Positions 1 through 8,442 are shown, numbered from the stretch's first letter. The stretch is 46,745 nucleotides of DNA from JAVVRI01 sp036654795 (GCA_036654795.1 JAVVRI010000004.1:1-46745), one strand, 5' to 3'. Notes: generated by a model not told the origin, from the letters alone. Translations and numbers: made by a program.

Positions 1-62
1 TTTCTTCTTGCATTGTTGATTCTTTTTAGAGTCAACCTTATTTACAAAAAGACAGGGACAGC

Positions 63-317
63 ATGCAGGACGCTGGGGTGCATAATGGGGACTTGCTCGT
101 AATAGATAAATCGCTGGAGCCACAGGACGGCGACATGGCTGTCTGCTTTCTGGACGGTGAGTTTACGCTCAAATACATCAAGCTGGATACCGATATTATC
201 TGGCTGATGCCGGCCAACGAACAATATGCCCCCATCCGCGTAACAGCAGAAAACGATTTCATTATCTGGGGCATCGTGACGTACACTATCAAAAAAAACA
301 GAAAAAGGCAACGCTAA
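63..317 (+). CDS. umuD: UmuD-like S24 peptidase, C-terminal part only
   Basis: This is the C-terminal half of an UmuD/LexA-type self-cleaving protein that would partner UmuC in polymerase V. The visible part has the family's DAGVHNGDLLVID segment and the later DGEFTLKYIK segment, which carries the catalytic Lys. In UmuD the catalytic Ser lies in a GDSM motif. Here the Asp and Ser codons (57-62) lie just before the only usable ATG at 63, and an in-frame TAG at 27-29 blocks extension upstream. A protein starting at 63 would therefore lack the catalytic Ser. The stop overlaps the umuC start (TAATG at 315-319). Either the gene is frameshifted or rearranged near base 30-57, or the window start is imperfect sequence. 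The family assignment is firm; whether it is functional is doubtful. Confidence 0.6.
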   Translation: MQDAGVHNGDLLVIDKSLEPQDGDMAVCFLDGEFTLKYIKLDTDIIWLMPANEQYAPIRVTAENDFIIWGIVTYTIKKNRKRQR

Positions 318-1573
318 TGTTCGGACTCGTAGACTGTAACAACTTCTTTGCCTCCTGCGAGCGGGTGTTTAATCCTGCCCTGCGAGGTCGACCGATGGTG
401 GTACTCAGTAGCAACGATGGCTGCGTGATTGCACGCTCCAACGAAGCCAAAGCACTCGACATACCAATGGGGGCACCCGTCTTTCAAGTAAAAGAGATTA
501 TAGAGAAAAACGAAGTGGCGGTGTTTTCGGGAAACATGGTGCTCTATGGAGATATGTCGCACCGCGTAATGTCCACCCTCGCTGCATTTGTAGAAGAGAT
601 GGAGATTTATTCAATAGACGAAGCCTTCCTTAACCTCGACGGATTTGCTCCGACCGAACTGGTCGCCTATGGTCAACGAATCGTCCGAACCACGACGAAA
701 AACACCGGCATTCCTGTTAGTCTCGGCATTGCACCGACCAAAACGCTCGCCAAGATAGCCAGCCTCTACGCCAAAAAGTACCCTGCCTATGAAGGAGTCT
801 GCATCATCGACACGGAGGAGAAGCGAGAAAAAGCACTTCGCTTGTTGGAGATAGAAAAGGTATGGGGCATCGGTCGCCGCAGCGCCAAAACATTGCGCTA
901 CTACGGCATCCAAACGGCATACGACTTAACCCAGCGCTCTGAAAGCTGGATCCGCCGACAAATGAATGCACCGGGTGTGCATACTTGGAAAGAGCTGCGC
1001 GGCATCCCCTGTTACGACATAGAGGCGGAGACGGATAAGCAAACCATCTGTACCAGCCGCTCGTTTGGTGAGATGATAGACGACTATCAGACCCTCAGCG
1101 AAACGGTTGGAGACTTTACCGCTTCCTGCGCCAGCAAACTCAGAAAGCAGAAATGTTGTGCCGGCGCGATTATTGTCTTTATCTATACCAACCGTTTCCG
1201 CGCAGACCTGCCCCAATACAACCAAAGCCACGTAGAAGAGCTGCCGGTAGCAACCAACGACCCCTCCGAACTGATCCATTACGCCGGACTTGCCCTACAG
1301 AGCATCTTCCGAAAAGGGTATCAATATAAGAAAGCCGGCGTCATAGTAGCCAATATCATACCGGAAACCTGCGTGCAAGGCCACCTGTTCGACAACAAAG
1401 ACCGCGTCAGACAACGCAAACTCATGTCGGCACTAGACACAATAAATAAGAAGTACGGAAACCACTCCCTTAAAGTCGTAGCACAAGGCTCCGGAAAGAG
1501 CTATAAGCTTAAAAACGAATTCGTCTCCCGACGGTTTACAACCAACTTGGATGACATTATCACCATCAGCTAA
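317..1573 (+). CDS. umuC: DNA polymerase V catalytic subunit UmuC (Y-family)
   Basis: Error-prone Y-family polymerase for translesion synthesis in the SOS response. The 418 aa length is normal for UmuC. The palm residues are visible: Asp6 in the opening LVDCNNFFASCE segment and Asp101-Glu102 in the SIDEAF motif. A helix-hairpin-helix-like stretch (VWGIGRRSAKTL) lies near residue 190, followed by the little-finger region and the C-terminal UmuC extension (DUF4113-like, with KSYKLKNEFVSRRFTTN at the end). The start ATG overlaps the stop of the umuD fragment, which indicates translational coupling. I see no clear LexA box in the short upstream sequence present. Confidence 0.93.
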   Translation: MFGLVDCNNFFASCERVFNPALRGRPMVVLSSNDGCVIARSNEAKALDIPMGAPVFQVKEIIEKNEVAVFSGNMVLYGDMSHRVMSTLAAFVEEMEIYSIDEAFLNLDGFAPTELVAYGQRIVRTTTKNTGIPVSLGIAPTKTLAKIASLYAKKYPAYEGVCIIDTEEKREKALRLLEIEKVWGIGRRSAKTLRYYGIQTAYDLTQRSESWIRRQMNAPGVHTWKELRGIPCYDIEAETDKQTICTSRSFGEMIDDYQTLSETVGDFTASCASKLRKQKCCAGAIIVFIYTNRFRADLPQYNQSHVEELPVATNDPSELIHYAGLALQSIFRKGYQYKKAGVIVANIIPETCVQGHLFDNKDRVRQRKLMSALDTINKKYGNHSLKVVAQGSGKSYKLKNEFVSRRFTTNLDDIITIS

Positions 1574-1616
1574 GCCCCTAAAATCAAAGATTGTAAAATT
1601 ATTTACCCCTTTTATG

Positions 1617-1646
1617 TTTGTAAATCAAATAAATTCCCTACATTTG
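1617..1646 (+). promoter_or_regulatory. Promoter of the rpmB operon
   Basis: A Bacteroides-type -7 box TACATTTG lies at 1639-1646, with TTTG at 1617-1620 in the -33 position (18 bp between). Transcription would start near 1652 and give a leader of about 180 nt before rpmB. Confidence 0.6.
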
Positions 1647-1665
1647 CACCCGTAAAACAAGAAAC

Positions 1666-1767
1666 ATATCCTAGGAAAGAGTTGATTCAGTGCGTGATGC
1701 TAGCACAGAAAGAGATAACTCTTCGTTAGGATATTTAATGCGCTTAGCGCGTAAATGAATATTTACG
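1666..1767 (+). promoter_or_regulatory. Structured 5' leader of the rpmB operon (candidate r-protein leader RNA)
   Basis: An outer stem pairs 1666-1683 with 1717-1734 (8 bp plus 7 bp around a 3-nt internal loop). It encloses a second stem, 1686-1693 with 1703-1710 (7 pairs, one A-A mismatch). A third perfect stem, CGTAAAT/ATTTACG, lies at 1750-1767. Just before it, at 1739-1750, is a short self-complementary GCGCTTAGCGC, and AAGCGCCTAG recurs downstream of the third stem. There is no T-run, so this is not a simple terminator. It lies between the promoter and the L28 gene and is a candidate for autoregulation by a ribosomal protein. I cannot match it to a named RNA family from memory. Confidence 0.45.
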
Positions 1768-1835
1768 TCAATAAAAGCGCCTAGATTGTGGAGTGGTATT
1801 TAATTCGTTTATTGCACAAAAAAAAGAAGATAGCA

Positions 1836-2075
1836 ATGTCTAAGATTTGTCAAATTACCGGAAAAAAAGCAATGGTTGGCAACAACGTTTCGCACTCAAA
1901 GAGAAGAACGAAGCGTACATTTGATGTAAACCTGTTCACTAAAAAGTTCTATTGGGTAGAACAAGATTGTTGGGTTAGCCTGAATATTTCAGCCGCAGGC
2001 TTGCGCACCATTAACAAGCTAGGCTTGGATGCAGCAATTAAGAAGGCAGCTGATAAAGGTTATTTAAACGCTTAA
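1836..2075 (+). CDS. rpmB: 50S ribosomal protein L28 (bL28)
   Basis: Large-subunit ribosomal protein. The protein begins MSKICQITGKKAMVGNNVSH, the standard bL28 start, so the ATG at 1836 is chosen over the in-frame ATG at 1788, which would add 16 unrelated residues. The 79 aa length and the KRRTKRTF and LRTINKLGLDAAI segments fit the family. It is the first gene of the rpmB-rpmG-DUF4295 cluster and has a long structured leader. L33 follows after 17 bp. Confidence 0.93.
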   Translation: MSKICQITGKKAMVGNNVSHSKRRTKRTFDVNLFTKKFYWVEQDCWVSLNISAAGLRTINKLGLDAAIKKAADKGYLNA

Positions 2076-2092
2076 CTTGGAGGATATAGAAA

Positions 2093-2281
2093 ATGGCAAA
2101 AAAAGCAAAAGGAAATAGAGTTCAAGTAATTTTGGAATGCACAGAACACAAGGAAAGTGGCATGCCCGGTACTTCAAGATACATTACTACCAAGAACAGA
2201 AAGAATACGACTGCAAGATTAGAGTTGATGAAGTACAACCCGATCTTAAAGAAAATGACGTTACACAAAGAAATTAAGTAA
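2093..2281 (+). CDS. rpmG: 50S ribosomal protein L33 (bL33)
   Basis: Large-subunit ribosomal protein of 62 aa. The family pattern is clear: a start with MAKKAKGNRVQVILECTEH, a central SRYITTKNRKNT, then LELMKYNPILKKM. The zinc-ribbon Cys pairs of some L33 paralogues are absent apart from a single Cys, so this is the zinc-independent type. A good Shine-Dalgarno-like GGAGG precedes the start. It is followed 16 bp later by the DUF4295 gene. Confidence 0.93.
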   Translation: MAKKAKGNRVQVILECTEHKESGMPGTSRYITTKNRKNTTARLELMKYNPILKKMTLHKEIK

Positions 2282-2297
2282 TAGGAGATTTTAAACG

Positions 2298-2450
2298 ATG
2301 GCAAAAAAAGTAGTTGCAGCATTTAAGAAAGGTGATGGACGCACCTTCTCAAAGGTAATTAAGATGGTTAAGTCTCCGAAAACCGGTGCTTACATGTTTC
2401 AGGAAGAAATGATTCCTAACGAAGCTGTAAAAGATTATTTCGCTAAATAA
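2298..2450 (+). CDS. DUF4295 small ribosome-associated protein
   Basis: A 50-residue basic protein that begins MAKKVVAAFKKGDGRTFSKV and ends DYFAK. This is the Bacteroidetes-specific DUF4295 family, nearly always encoded directly behind L33. From memory, structural work on a Flavobacterium ribosome identified this family as a genuine large-subunit protein (bL38); treat that as recollection. It has an AGGAG ribosome binding site at 2283-2287. A terminator follows directly, whereas many Bacteroides continue into ftsY. Confidence 0.88.
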   Translation: MAKKVVAAFKKGDGRTFSKVIKMVKSPKTGAYMFQEEMIPNEAVKDYFAK

Positions 2451-2472
2451 AAAAGCGAAACCACACATAGAC

Positions 2473-2514
2473 AAAGAGCTTCCTTTCAATTCATTGAAGG
2501 GAAGCTCTTTTTTT
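2473..2514 (+). terminator. Rho-independent terminator of the rpmB operon
   Basis: An 18-bp stem pairs 2473-2490 with 2493-2510 (one G-U pair, very short loop), followed by a run of T at 2508-2514. Confidence 0.85.
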
Positions 2515-2561
2515 ATGGCTAATCTTTTGGACGGATAGTAGCATCGAATAAAATATTTTCT

Positions 2562-2569
2562 TAATTTTG
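2562..2569 (+). promoter_or_regulatory. -7 box of the dnaN operon promoter
   Basis: TAATTTTG matches the Bacteroides -7 pattern TAnnTTTG 50 bp before the dnaN start, downstream of the rpmB-operon terminator. No convincing -33 TTTG is present at the usual spacing. Confidence 0.4.
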
Positions 2570-2619
2570 TTCTGTTAATTAGATAAGTAATAATAATACA
2601 GATAAATAAAATTAAAGCT

Positions 2620-3744
2620 ATGAGATTCGATGTATCCAGCACTGCGCTACTATCCCGTTTGCAATCTATAAGCAAAGTTATTGCGTCTAAGAACTCTTTA
2701 CCCATCTTAGACAGCTTCCTTTTCAACTTGGAAGGTGATAAATTGACAATGACGGCTTCTGATTCGGAAACCCGAATGGTGACTTCAGTGGATGTGATGA
2801 ATGCACAGGGTGCAGGCTTTTTCGCAATATCAGCAAAGATTTTGCTCGATCCACTGAAAGAGTTGCCCGAACAACCACTTACCTTCGACATTAACGATGA
2901 GAATATGGAGATATTCATCCATTTCCATAATGGTAAGTATAACTTTATCGGGCAAAGGGGGGATACCTATCCACAACAAAAACCGCTAAACGAAAATGCC
3001 ATTTCTATCACAATAGATGCACAGATGCTACTCAACGGCATCAGCCGCTCCTTTTTTGCTACAGCAGACGATGAGTTACGCCCAGTTATGAATGGCATAT
3101 ATTTCGACATTCACACGGACGACCTGACATTTGTTGCTTCCGATGGCCATAAGTTGGTACGCCTACGTAACCTTTCCGTTAAATCACCAGAAAGAGCTGC
3201 CTTCATCTTGCCCAAAAAGCCGGCTAACTTGCTTAAAAACGTATTGACGAAGGAAACAGGGACAGCAAGCATTCGTTTCGACGAAAATAATGCTTATATA
3301 AATTGCACCAATTTCGAGATGGTTTGTCGTCTTATAGAAGGCCGCTATCCCAACTATAACGCAGTAATACCCGGAGACAATCCCTATAAGGTAACTATCG
3401 ACCGCATCTCATTTCTAAACGCACTAAAACGCGTGTCGGTGTTCTCGAACCCTGCCAGCAGTCTGGTCAAATTACAATTAAGCGAGAACCAAATGGTCGT
3501 TTCGGCACAGGACATTGACTTCTCTACTTCAGCAGAAGAAAAAATTTCATGCCAGTTCGAAGCTATAGACCTGAGTATTGGTTTTAAAGCAACATACCTA
3601 ATTGAAATATTGGGTAATATAAGTTCCGAAGAAGTAATACTGGAATTGGCCGATCCTTCTCGCGCTGGAATTATTGTTCCCACCGAGAACGACGAGAGTG
3701 AAGATTTGCTCATGCTACTAATGCCAATGATGTTGAACGATTAA
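2620..3744 (+). CDS. dnaN: DNA polymerase III beta subunit (sliding clamp)
   Basis: Ring-shaped processivity clamp that tethers replicative and repair polymerases to DNA. Its 374 aa match the family, with three clamp domains of about 120 residues each. Recognisable segments are the opening MRFDVSSTALLSRLQSISK, SFFATADDELRPVMNGIYFD at the start of the second domain, FVASDGHKLVR, and the C-terminal LLMLMPMMLND, which matches the usual clamp ending. It is the likely first gene of an operon with the exonuclease gene (19 bp gap), coaBC, DUF4835 and recN. Confidence 0.95.
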   Translation: MRFDVSSTALLSRLQSISKVIASKNSLPILDSFLFNLEGDKLTMTASDSETRMVTSVDVMNAQGAGFFAISAKILLDPLKELPEQPLTFDINDENMEIFIHFHNGKYNFIGQRGDTYPQQKPLNENAISITIDAQMLLNGISRSFFATADDELRPVMNGIYFDIHTDDLTFVASDGHKLVRLRNLSVKSPERAAFILPKKPANLLKNVLTKETGTASIRFDENNAYINCTNFEMVCRLIEGRYPNYNAVIPGDNPYKVTIDRISFLNALKRVSVFSNPASSLVKLQLSENQMVVSAQDIDFSTSAEEKISCQFEAIDLSIGFKATYLIEILGNISSEEVILELADPSRAGIIVPTENDESEDLLMLLMPMMLND

Positions 3745-3763
3745 CAAAACAATAACAAAGAAA

Positions 3764-4534
3764 ATGCAATTAAACCTGAAAAACCCACTGGTCTTTTTTG
3801 ACTTAGAGACTACCGGAATAAATATCGTAAAAGACCGTATCGTTGAAATTTCGTTTGTAAAAGTACATCCGAGCGGAAAAGAAGAGTGTAAAACTCGCAA
3901 AATTAATCCGGAAATGCCGATTCCTCCTGAATCGACAGCCATTCATGGCATCACGGATGATGACGTAAAGGACTGTCCGACTTTCAAAGAGGTTGCCAAA
4001 TCATTAGCCGTACAAATTGAAGGATGCGACTTAGCTGGATATAACTCCAACCGATTTGACATTCCGGTATTGGCAGAGGAGTTTCTGCGTGCAGGCGTAG
4101 AGATTGATTTCCACAAACGTAAGTTTGTGGATGTACAAACAATCTTTCACAAAATGGAACAACGCACGCTGACCGCTGCCTATAAATTCTATTGCAATAA
4201 AAGCTTGGAGAATGCACATTCGTCTGAAGCAGATACAATTGCCACCTACGAGGTTTTGAAAGCACAACTAGATCGTTATCCGGAGTTGAAAAACGACGTT
4301 CAGTTTCTGGCTGAATACTCTAGTTTCAACAACAATGTAGATTTTGCCGGACGCATGATCTACAACGAAAATAAAGAAGAGGTGATCAACTTTGGTAAAT
4401 ACAAAGGTAAACTAGTTTCGGAGGTTCTTAAAAACGATCCGGGTTATTATTCTTGGATTATGAATGGCGATTTCTCGCTAAACACCAAACAAATGCTTAC
4501 AGAAATAAAGTTACGCGGGTTTAATTCAAAGTAA
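3764..4534 (+). CDS. DnaQ-like 3'-5' exonuclease (DNA polymerase III epsilon-type)
   Basis: DEDDh exonuclease, probably serving replication proofreading or repair. The catalytic set is complete: Asp13 and Glu15 in FFDLETTG, Asp99 in YNSNRFDIP, and His152 and Asp157 in HSSEAD. After the nuclease domain (about 1-170), the C-terminal part has a FGKYKGKLVSEVLKNDPGYY segment typical of the DUF3820-type module seen on many Bacteroidetes DnaQ proteins. The 256 aa length is normal. It lies 19 bp behind dnaN, which suggests co-expression with the clamp. Confidence 0.9.
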   Translation: MQLNLKNPLVFFDLETTGINIVKDRIVEISFVKVHPSGKEECKTRKINPEMPIPPESTAIHGITDDDVKDCPTFKEVAKSLAVQIEGCDLAGYNSNRFDIPVLAEEFLRAGVEIDFHKRKFVDVQTIFHKMEQRTLTAAYKFYCNKSLENAHSSEADTIATYEVLKAQLDRYPELKNDVQFLAEYSSFNNNVDFAGRMIYNENKEEVINFGKYKGKLVSEVLKNDPGYYSWIMNGDFSLNTKQMLTEIKLRGFNSK

Positions 4535-4539
4535 TAAAT

Positions 4540-4641
4540 ATGAACAAAGTAGCACCAATGACACGGATGGGCTGGAAGCTCGGCGAACACGGCAACATAG
4601 ATGGTCAGATTGCACGAGAAATACTAAGGCTACGGCTCTAA
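4540..4641 (+). CDS. Possible 33-residue peptide, unknown
   Basis: An open frame with ATG at 4540 and TAA at 4639-4641 lies between the exonuclease gene and coaBC in an otherwise empty 132-bp gap. The peptide begins MNKVAPMTRMGWKLGEHG and ends REILRLRL. I recognise no family and see no strong ribosome binding site. It may be a remnant of a longer gene or chance. Confidence 0.2.
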   Translation: MNKVAPMTRMGWKLGEHGNIDGQIAREILRLRL

Positions 4642-4666
4642 CATAATTCTGGAATCAAAAAAAATT

Positions 4667-5869
4667 ATGCTAAAGAATAAACATATCATATTAGGTATAA
4701 CCGGAAGCATTGCCGCCTACAAAGCGGCAGTGATTATTCGCGGGCTGGTTAAGAAAGGTGCCGAAGTACAGGTAGTCATAACTCCTGCCGGAAAAGAGTT
4801 TATCACCCCTATCACGCTTTCGGCACTCAGTAGCCATCCGGTGATAAGCGACTTCTTTTCAAACAGAGACGGCACGTGGAACAGCCATGTGGATTTGGGT
4901 CTTTGGGCAGACGCCATGCTGATTGCTCCCGCTACAGCCTCCACTATTGGAAAGATGGCAAACGGGATAGCAGATAATATGCTGATCACTACCTATCTCT
5001 CTTGCAAGGCACCGGTATTTATTGCTCCGGCAATGGATCTGGACATGTTTATCCATCCAGCTACGCAACAGAATATAGATCGCCTCCGCTCCTTTGGCAA
5101 CCATATTATTGAGCCGGGTATAGGCGAACTAGCCAGCCACCTAGTCGGCAAAGGACGGATGGAAGAACCTGATGAGATTATTCGCGTACTAGAAAACTTT
5201 TTCGCCACCAGTCGACAGCTTGCCGGAAAAAAAATGATCATAACAGCCGGTCCGACATATGAAAAGATAGATCCCGTACGTTTTATAGGTAACTATTCCT
5301 CCGGTAAGATGGGGTTCGCACTAGCAGAAGCTTGTGCCGAACAGGGAGCTGAGGTAACGCTGATAGCTGGCCCTGTGTCGTTGGAAGCGAAGCATACTAA
5401 CATACATCGCATCAATGTGGAGTCGGCCGAAGAGATGTATCAAGCTGCAACAGCTGCTTGGACAGACGCAGATGCGGCCATTCTATGCGCAGCTGTTGCT
5501 GATTATCGCCCTGAAAAGCAGGCTGGTGAAAAGATCAAAAGGGAAATAACAGGCGAAATGACACTCCGCCTTCTTCCCAACCCGGACATTGCCGCCGCAA
5601 TGGGAGCAACAAAGCGGGAAGGACAACTATTAGTCGGTTTTGCACTGGAGACAAACAACGAAGCTGCCCATGCAGAGAGTAAACTGAAACGGAAAAACTT
5701 CGATTTCATCGTACTAAACTCCCTGCGGGAACCGGGTGCTGGCTTCCAAGTGGATACAAACAAAATAGTCATCATCGACAAATCGGGCAAAACAACCTAC
5801 TACCCCTTGAAAAGTAAACAAGCAGTAGCACAAGACATCGTAAACAAGCTGGCAACATTAGTAAAATAG
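4667..5869 (+). CDS. coaBC: Bifunctional phosphopantothenoylcysteine decarboxylase / phosphopantothenate-cysteine ligase
   Basis: Two consecutive steps of coenzyme A synthesis. The N-terminal FMN-dependent CoaC domain (about 1-180) shows GSIAAYKA, the active-site His74 in NSHVDLG, PAMDLDMF at 121-128, and a substrate flap LASHLVGKGRM around 155-165. The C-terminal CoaB domain (about 185-400) has TAGPTYEKIDPVRFIGNYSSGKMG and AAVADYRP with EKIKR. Against E. coli Dfp (H75, N125, C158) the aligned residues are His74, Asp124 and Ser157, so two of three key CoaC residues differ. This may be a lineage trait; CoaB looks complete. DUF4835 follows after 2 bp. Confidence 0.93.
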   Translation: MLKNKHIILGITGSIAAYKAAVIIRGLVKKGAEVQVVITPAGKEFITPITLSALSSHPVISDFFSNRDGTWNSHVDLGLWADAMLIAPATASTIGKMANGIADNMLITTYLSCKAPVFIAPAMDLDMFIHPATQQNIDRLRSFGNHIIEPGIGELASHLVGKGRMEEPDEIIRVLENFFATSRQLAGKKMIITAGPTYEKIDPVRFIGNYSSGKMGFALAEACAEQGAEVTLIAGPVSLEAKHTNIHRINVESAEEMYQAATAAWTDADAAILCAAVADYRPEKQAGEKIKREITGEMTLRLLPNPDIAAAMGATKREGQLLVGFALETNNEAAHAESKLKRKNFDFIVLNSLREPGAGFQVDTNKIVIIDKSGKTTYYPLKSKQAVAQDIVNKLATLVK

Positions 5870-5871
5870 AT

Positions 5872-6771
5872 ATGATTAAAAAACTGTTATTCCTCTTTCT
5901 GCTTTGCGCTCTGCCCAAACCGGGCGAGGCTCAGGAGTTGAACGCGCGTATCTCGATCAATACGGACAAGGTACAGAGCACCAACAAGCAGGTGTTTACC
6001 ACCTTGCAGACGGCACTAACCGAGTTTGTCAATAACAAAAAGTGGACGGATGCAACCTTTGCAGTAAACGAACGAATCGACTGCACAATAACTATCATCG
6101 TCAACGAAATGCCTTCAGATAACAGTTTTAAATCGGAAATACAGATACAAGCCCGCCGACCGGTGTATAATTCTTCGTACACCACGACATTGTTCAACTT
6201 CCGCGACACACAGCTCGACTTTGACTACACCGAATTCGAGCCCTTGGAATACACTGAAAACACACTAAACAGCAATCTTACAGCAACCATCGTGTTCTAT
6301 ATCTACACCATTCTAGGCTTAGATTTCGATAGTTTTTCACCCAAAGGCGGTAATGCCTACTTTCAGCGGGCGCAGCAGATTGTCAGTCTCGCTCAGTCGC
6401 AACCCTCTTGGTCAGGCTGGAAAGCCTTCGACAGCGACAAGAACCGCCATGCCATCGCAACGGCACTGACAGATAACACATCCGACACTTTCCACGAGTT
6501 ATGGTATAACTATCACCGCAAGGGGCTGGACGAAATGGCAGCCAATCCGGATCGCGGGCGCACCTCTCTAATCGCCACCCTACCCGCGCTGGAACAAATC
6601 AAAAGCGCCCGCCCCTCTTCCGTCCTTTTGCTTTTATTTTCCGACGCAAAGCTAGACGAAGTAGTCGGTGTCTATTCCAAAGCCACCATGCCGGAGAAGC
6701 AGGAAGGATTAAAGATACTTTCCAACCTCTATCCGACCGAGACAACCCGCCTGGAACCCCTTAAAAAGTAA
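5872..6771 (+). CDS. DUF4835 family secreted protein
   Basis: A 299-residue protein of unknown function with a clear signal peptide (MIKKLLFLFLLCALPKPGEA, then QE). Conserved-looking features include LNARISINTDKVQ near the mature N-terminus and repeated aromatic stretches around NYHRKGLDEMA. The family is confined to Bacteroidetes and is typically encoded between coaBC and recN, as here (2 bp after coaBC, 12 bp before recN). The position suggests an operon with housekeeping genes but does not reveal a function. It is probably periplasmic or associated with the outer membrane. Confidence 0.85.
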   Translation: MIKKLLFLFLLCALPKPGEAQELNARISINTDKVQSTNKQVFTTLQTALTEFVNNKKWTDATFAVNERIDCTITIIVNEMPSDNSFKSEIQIQARRPVYNSSYTTTLFNFRDTQLDFDYTEFEPLEYTENTLNSNLTATIVFYIYTILGLDFDSFSPKGGNAYFQRAQQIVSLAQSQPSWSGWKAFDSDKNRHAIATALTDNTSDTFHELWYNYHRKGLDEMAANPDRGRTSLIATLPALEQIKSARPSSVLLLLFSDAKLDEVVGVYSKATMPEKQEGLKILSNLYPTETTRLEPLKK

Positions 6772-6783
6772 AACCACAACGTT

Positions 6784-8442
6784 ATGCTAAGATCCCTCTT
6801 TATACAAAACTTCGTCTTAATTGACAGCCTGGACATCCGCTTCGAAAACGGCTTTTCAGTGATTACCGGCGAGACCGGTGCCGGCAAGTCCATCATTTTA
6901 GGTGCACTCTCCCTTGTGCTGGGACAGCGTGCTGATGGCAAAAGCATCAAGAATGGAGCTGATAAATGTGTGATAGAAGCCGTCTTCGATGTGTCCAGCT
7001 ACCAACTGGAATCTTTCTTTCAAACCAACGAACTGGAGTACGACGCCGAGAGCTGCATCCTGAGGCGCGAACTATTCGCTTCAGGTAAATCGCGCGCATT
7101 CGTCAACGATTCGCCCGTTTCCCTTTCCGTTTTAAAAGAACTGGGAGGCCGCCTGATTGATGTCCATTCGCAACACCAAAACCTGCTGCTCAGTGACAAC
7201 CGTTTCCAACTCCGTGTAGTAGACGTGATGGCAGAGAACGACATCTTGCTAATCCTCTATCGCAAGGAATACAGCCGCTACCAGTCCTTGAAACGGGAAC
7301 AGAAAGAGCTGAAAGAGAAAGCTGCCCTAAGCAAACAAGAAGAAGATTACGTCCGTTTTCAATTGGAACAACTGTTGGATGCCCGCCTCGTACCCGGCGA
7401 ACAAGACGAACTGGAGCAGGAACTAGAAACCCTCTCGCATGCAGAAGAGATCAAAAGCTCCCTCTATAAAATAACAGAACTGCTCAACGGAGACGAGCAA
7501 GGAGCCGTGCAGTTTATAAAGGAGGCTCTCAACGCAGCCGACACCTTGGAATGTTACTACCCAAAAGCCAAAGAAATAGCCGAAAGACTCCGCACTGCCT
7601 ATATCGACCTTAACGACTTGGCTTCAGAAACCGACGTACTGAAGGAAGATGTGGAATTTAATCCGGAACGAATGGAGTGGGTCAACGAACGGCTGAATAC
7701 CCTCTATAGCCTGCAGCAAAAACATCGTGTGTCCACCATAGACGAACTAATTGCTTTGCAAGAGAAATATGATAGCCAACTAAAGGAGATCGACTCTTTT
7801 GACGAACAGCTGGAACAACTAGCTAAACAGCTGGAGGCCTCACACAAAGAACTCTTGCAACAAGCCTCCACCCTCAGCGAGCAACGCAAAGTAGCTGCTA
7901 AAGGTATGTCCGTACAACTGGTCGGCATGATCGCCCAATTAGGTATGCCGAACGTTCGTTTCGAAGTGGAGATCACCCCCAAAGCCGAACCGGAAAGCGA
8001 CGGAATGGACGAAGTGCGCTTCCTCTTCTCTGCCAATAAAAGCAGCGAATTGCAGCCGGTGGCACAAACCGCTTCGGGAGGTGAAATATCACGCCTAATG
8101 CTATGCATCAAAGCCATGATTGCTGGGTTCACCGCCTTGCCCGCCATCATCTTCGACGAAGTAGACACGGGCGTATCGGGCGACATAGCAGACAAAATGG
8201 GCGATATCATGCAGGAGCTAGGCACCAAGATGCAAGTCATCACCATCACCCACCTGCCTCAGATTGCTGCCAAAGGGAAGGAACATTACTTTGTCTACAA
8301 ACAGGACACCGCTGAGCGCACCGTCACCCAAATAAAACGCCTCGCCAACAATGAACGCATCACGGAAGTAGCCCGCATGCTAAGTGGCGCCTCCCTCACC
8401 GATGCCTCCATCGCCAACGCCAAGGAGTTGTTGAGGCTATAG
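6784..8442 (+). CDS. recN: DNA repair protein RecN
   Basis: SMC-like ATPase of double-strand break repair. The Walker A motif GETGAGKS is at residues 29-36. A long central coiled coil rich in Glu, Leu and Lys runs from about 150 to 370. The ABC signature TASGGEISRLML and Walker B IIFDEVDTGVSG lie in the C-terminal quarter, followed by the conserved QVITITHLPQIAAKGKEH. The 552 aa length is normal. It is the last gene of the dnaN-recN run. I see no clear terminator in the 106 bp before the opposing gene's end. Confidence 0.96.
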   Translation: MLRSLFIQNFVLIDSLDIRFENGFSVITGETGAGKSIILGALSLVLGQRADGKSIKNGADKCVIEAVFDVSSYQLESFFQTNELEYDAESCILRRELFASGKSRAFVNDSPVSLSVLKELGGRLIDVHSQHQNLLLSDNRFQLRVVDVMAENDILLILYRKEYSRYQSLKREQKELKEKAALSKQEEDYVRFQLEQLLDARLVPGEQDELEQELETLSHAEEIKSSLYKITELLNGDEQGAVQFIKEALNAADTLECYYPKAKEIAERLRTAYIDLNDLASETDVLKEDVEFNPERMEWVNERLNTLYSLQQKHRVSTIDELIALQEKYDSQLKEIDSFDEQLEQLAKQLEASHKELLQQASTLSEQRKVAAKGMSVQLVGMIAQLGMPNVRFEVEITPKAEPESDGMDEVRFLFSANKSSELQPVAQTASGGEISRLMLCIKAMIAGFTALPAIIFDEVDTGVSGDIADKMGDIMQELGTKMQVITITHLPQIAAKGKEHYFVYKQDTAERTVTQIKRLANNERITEVARMLSGASLTDASIANAKELLRL

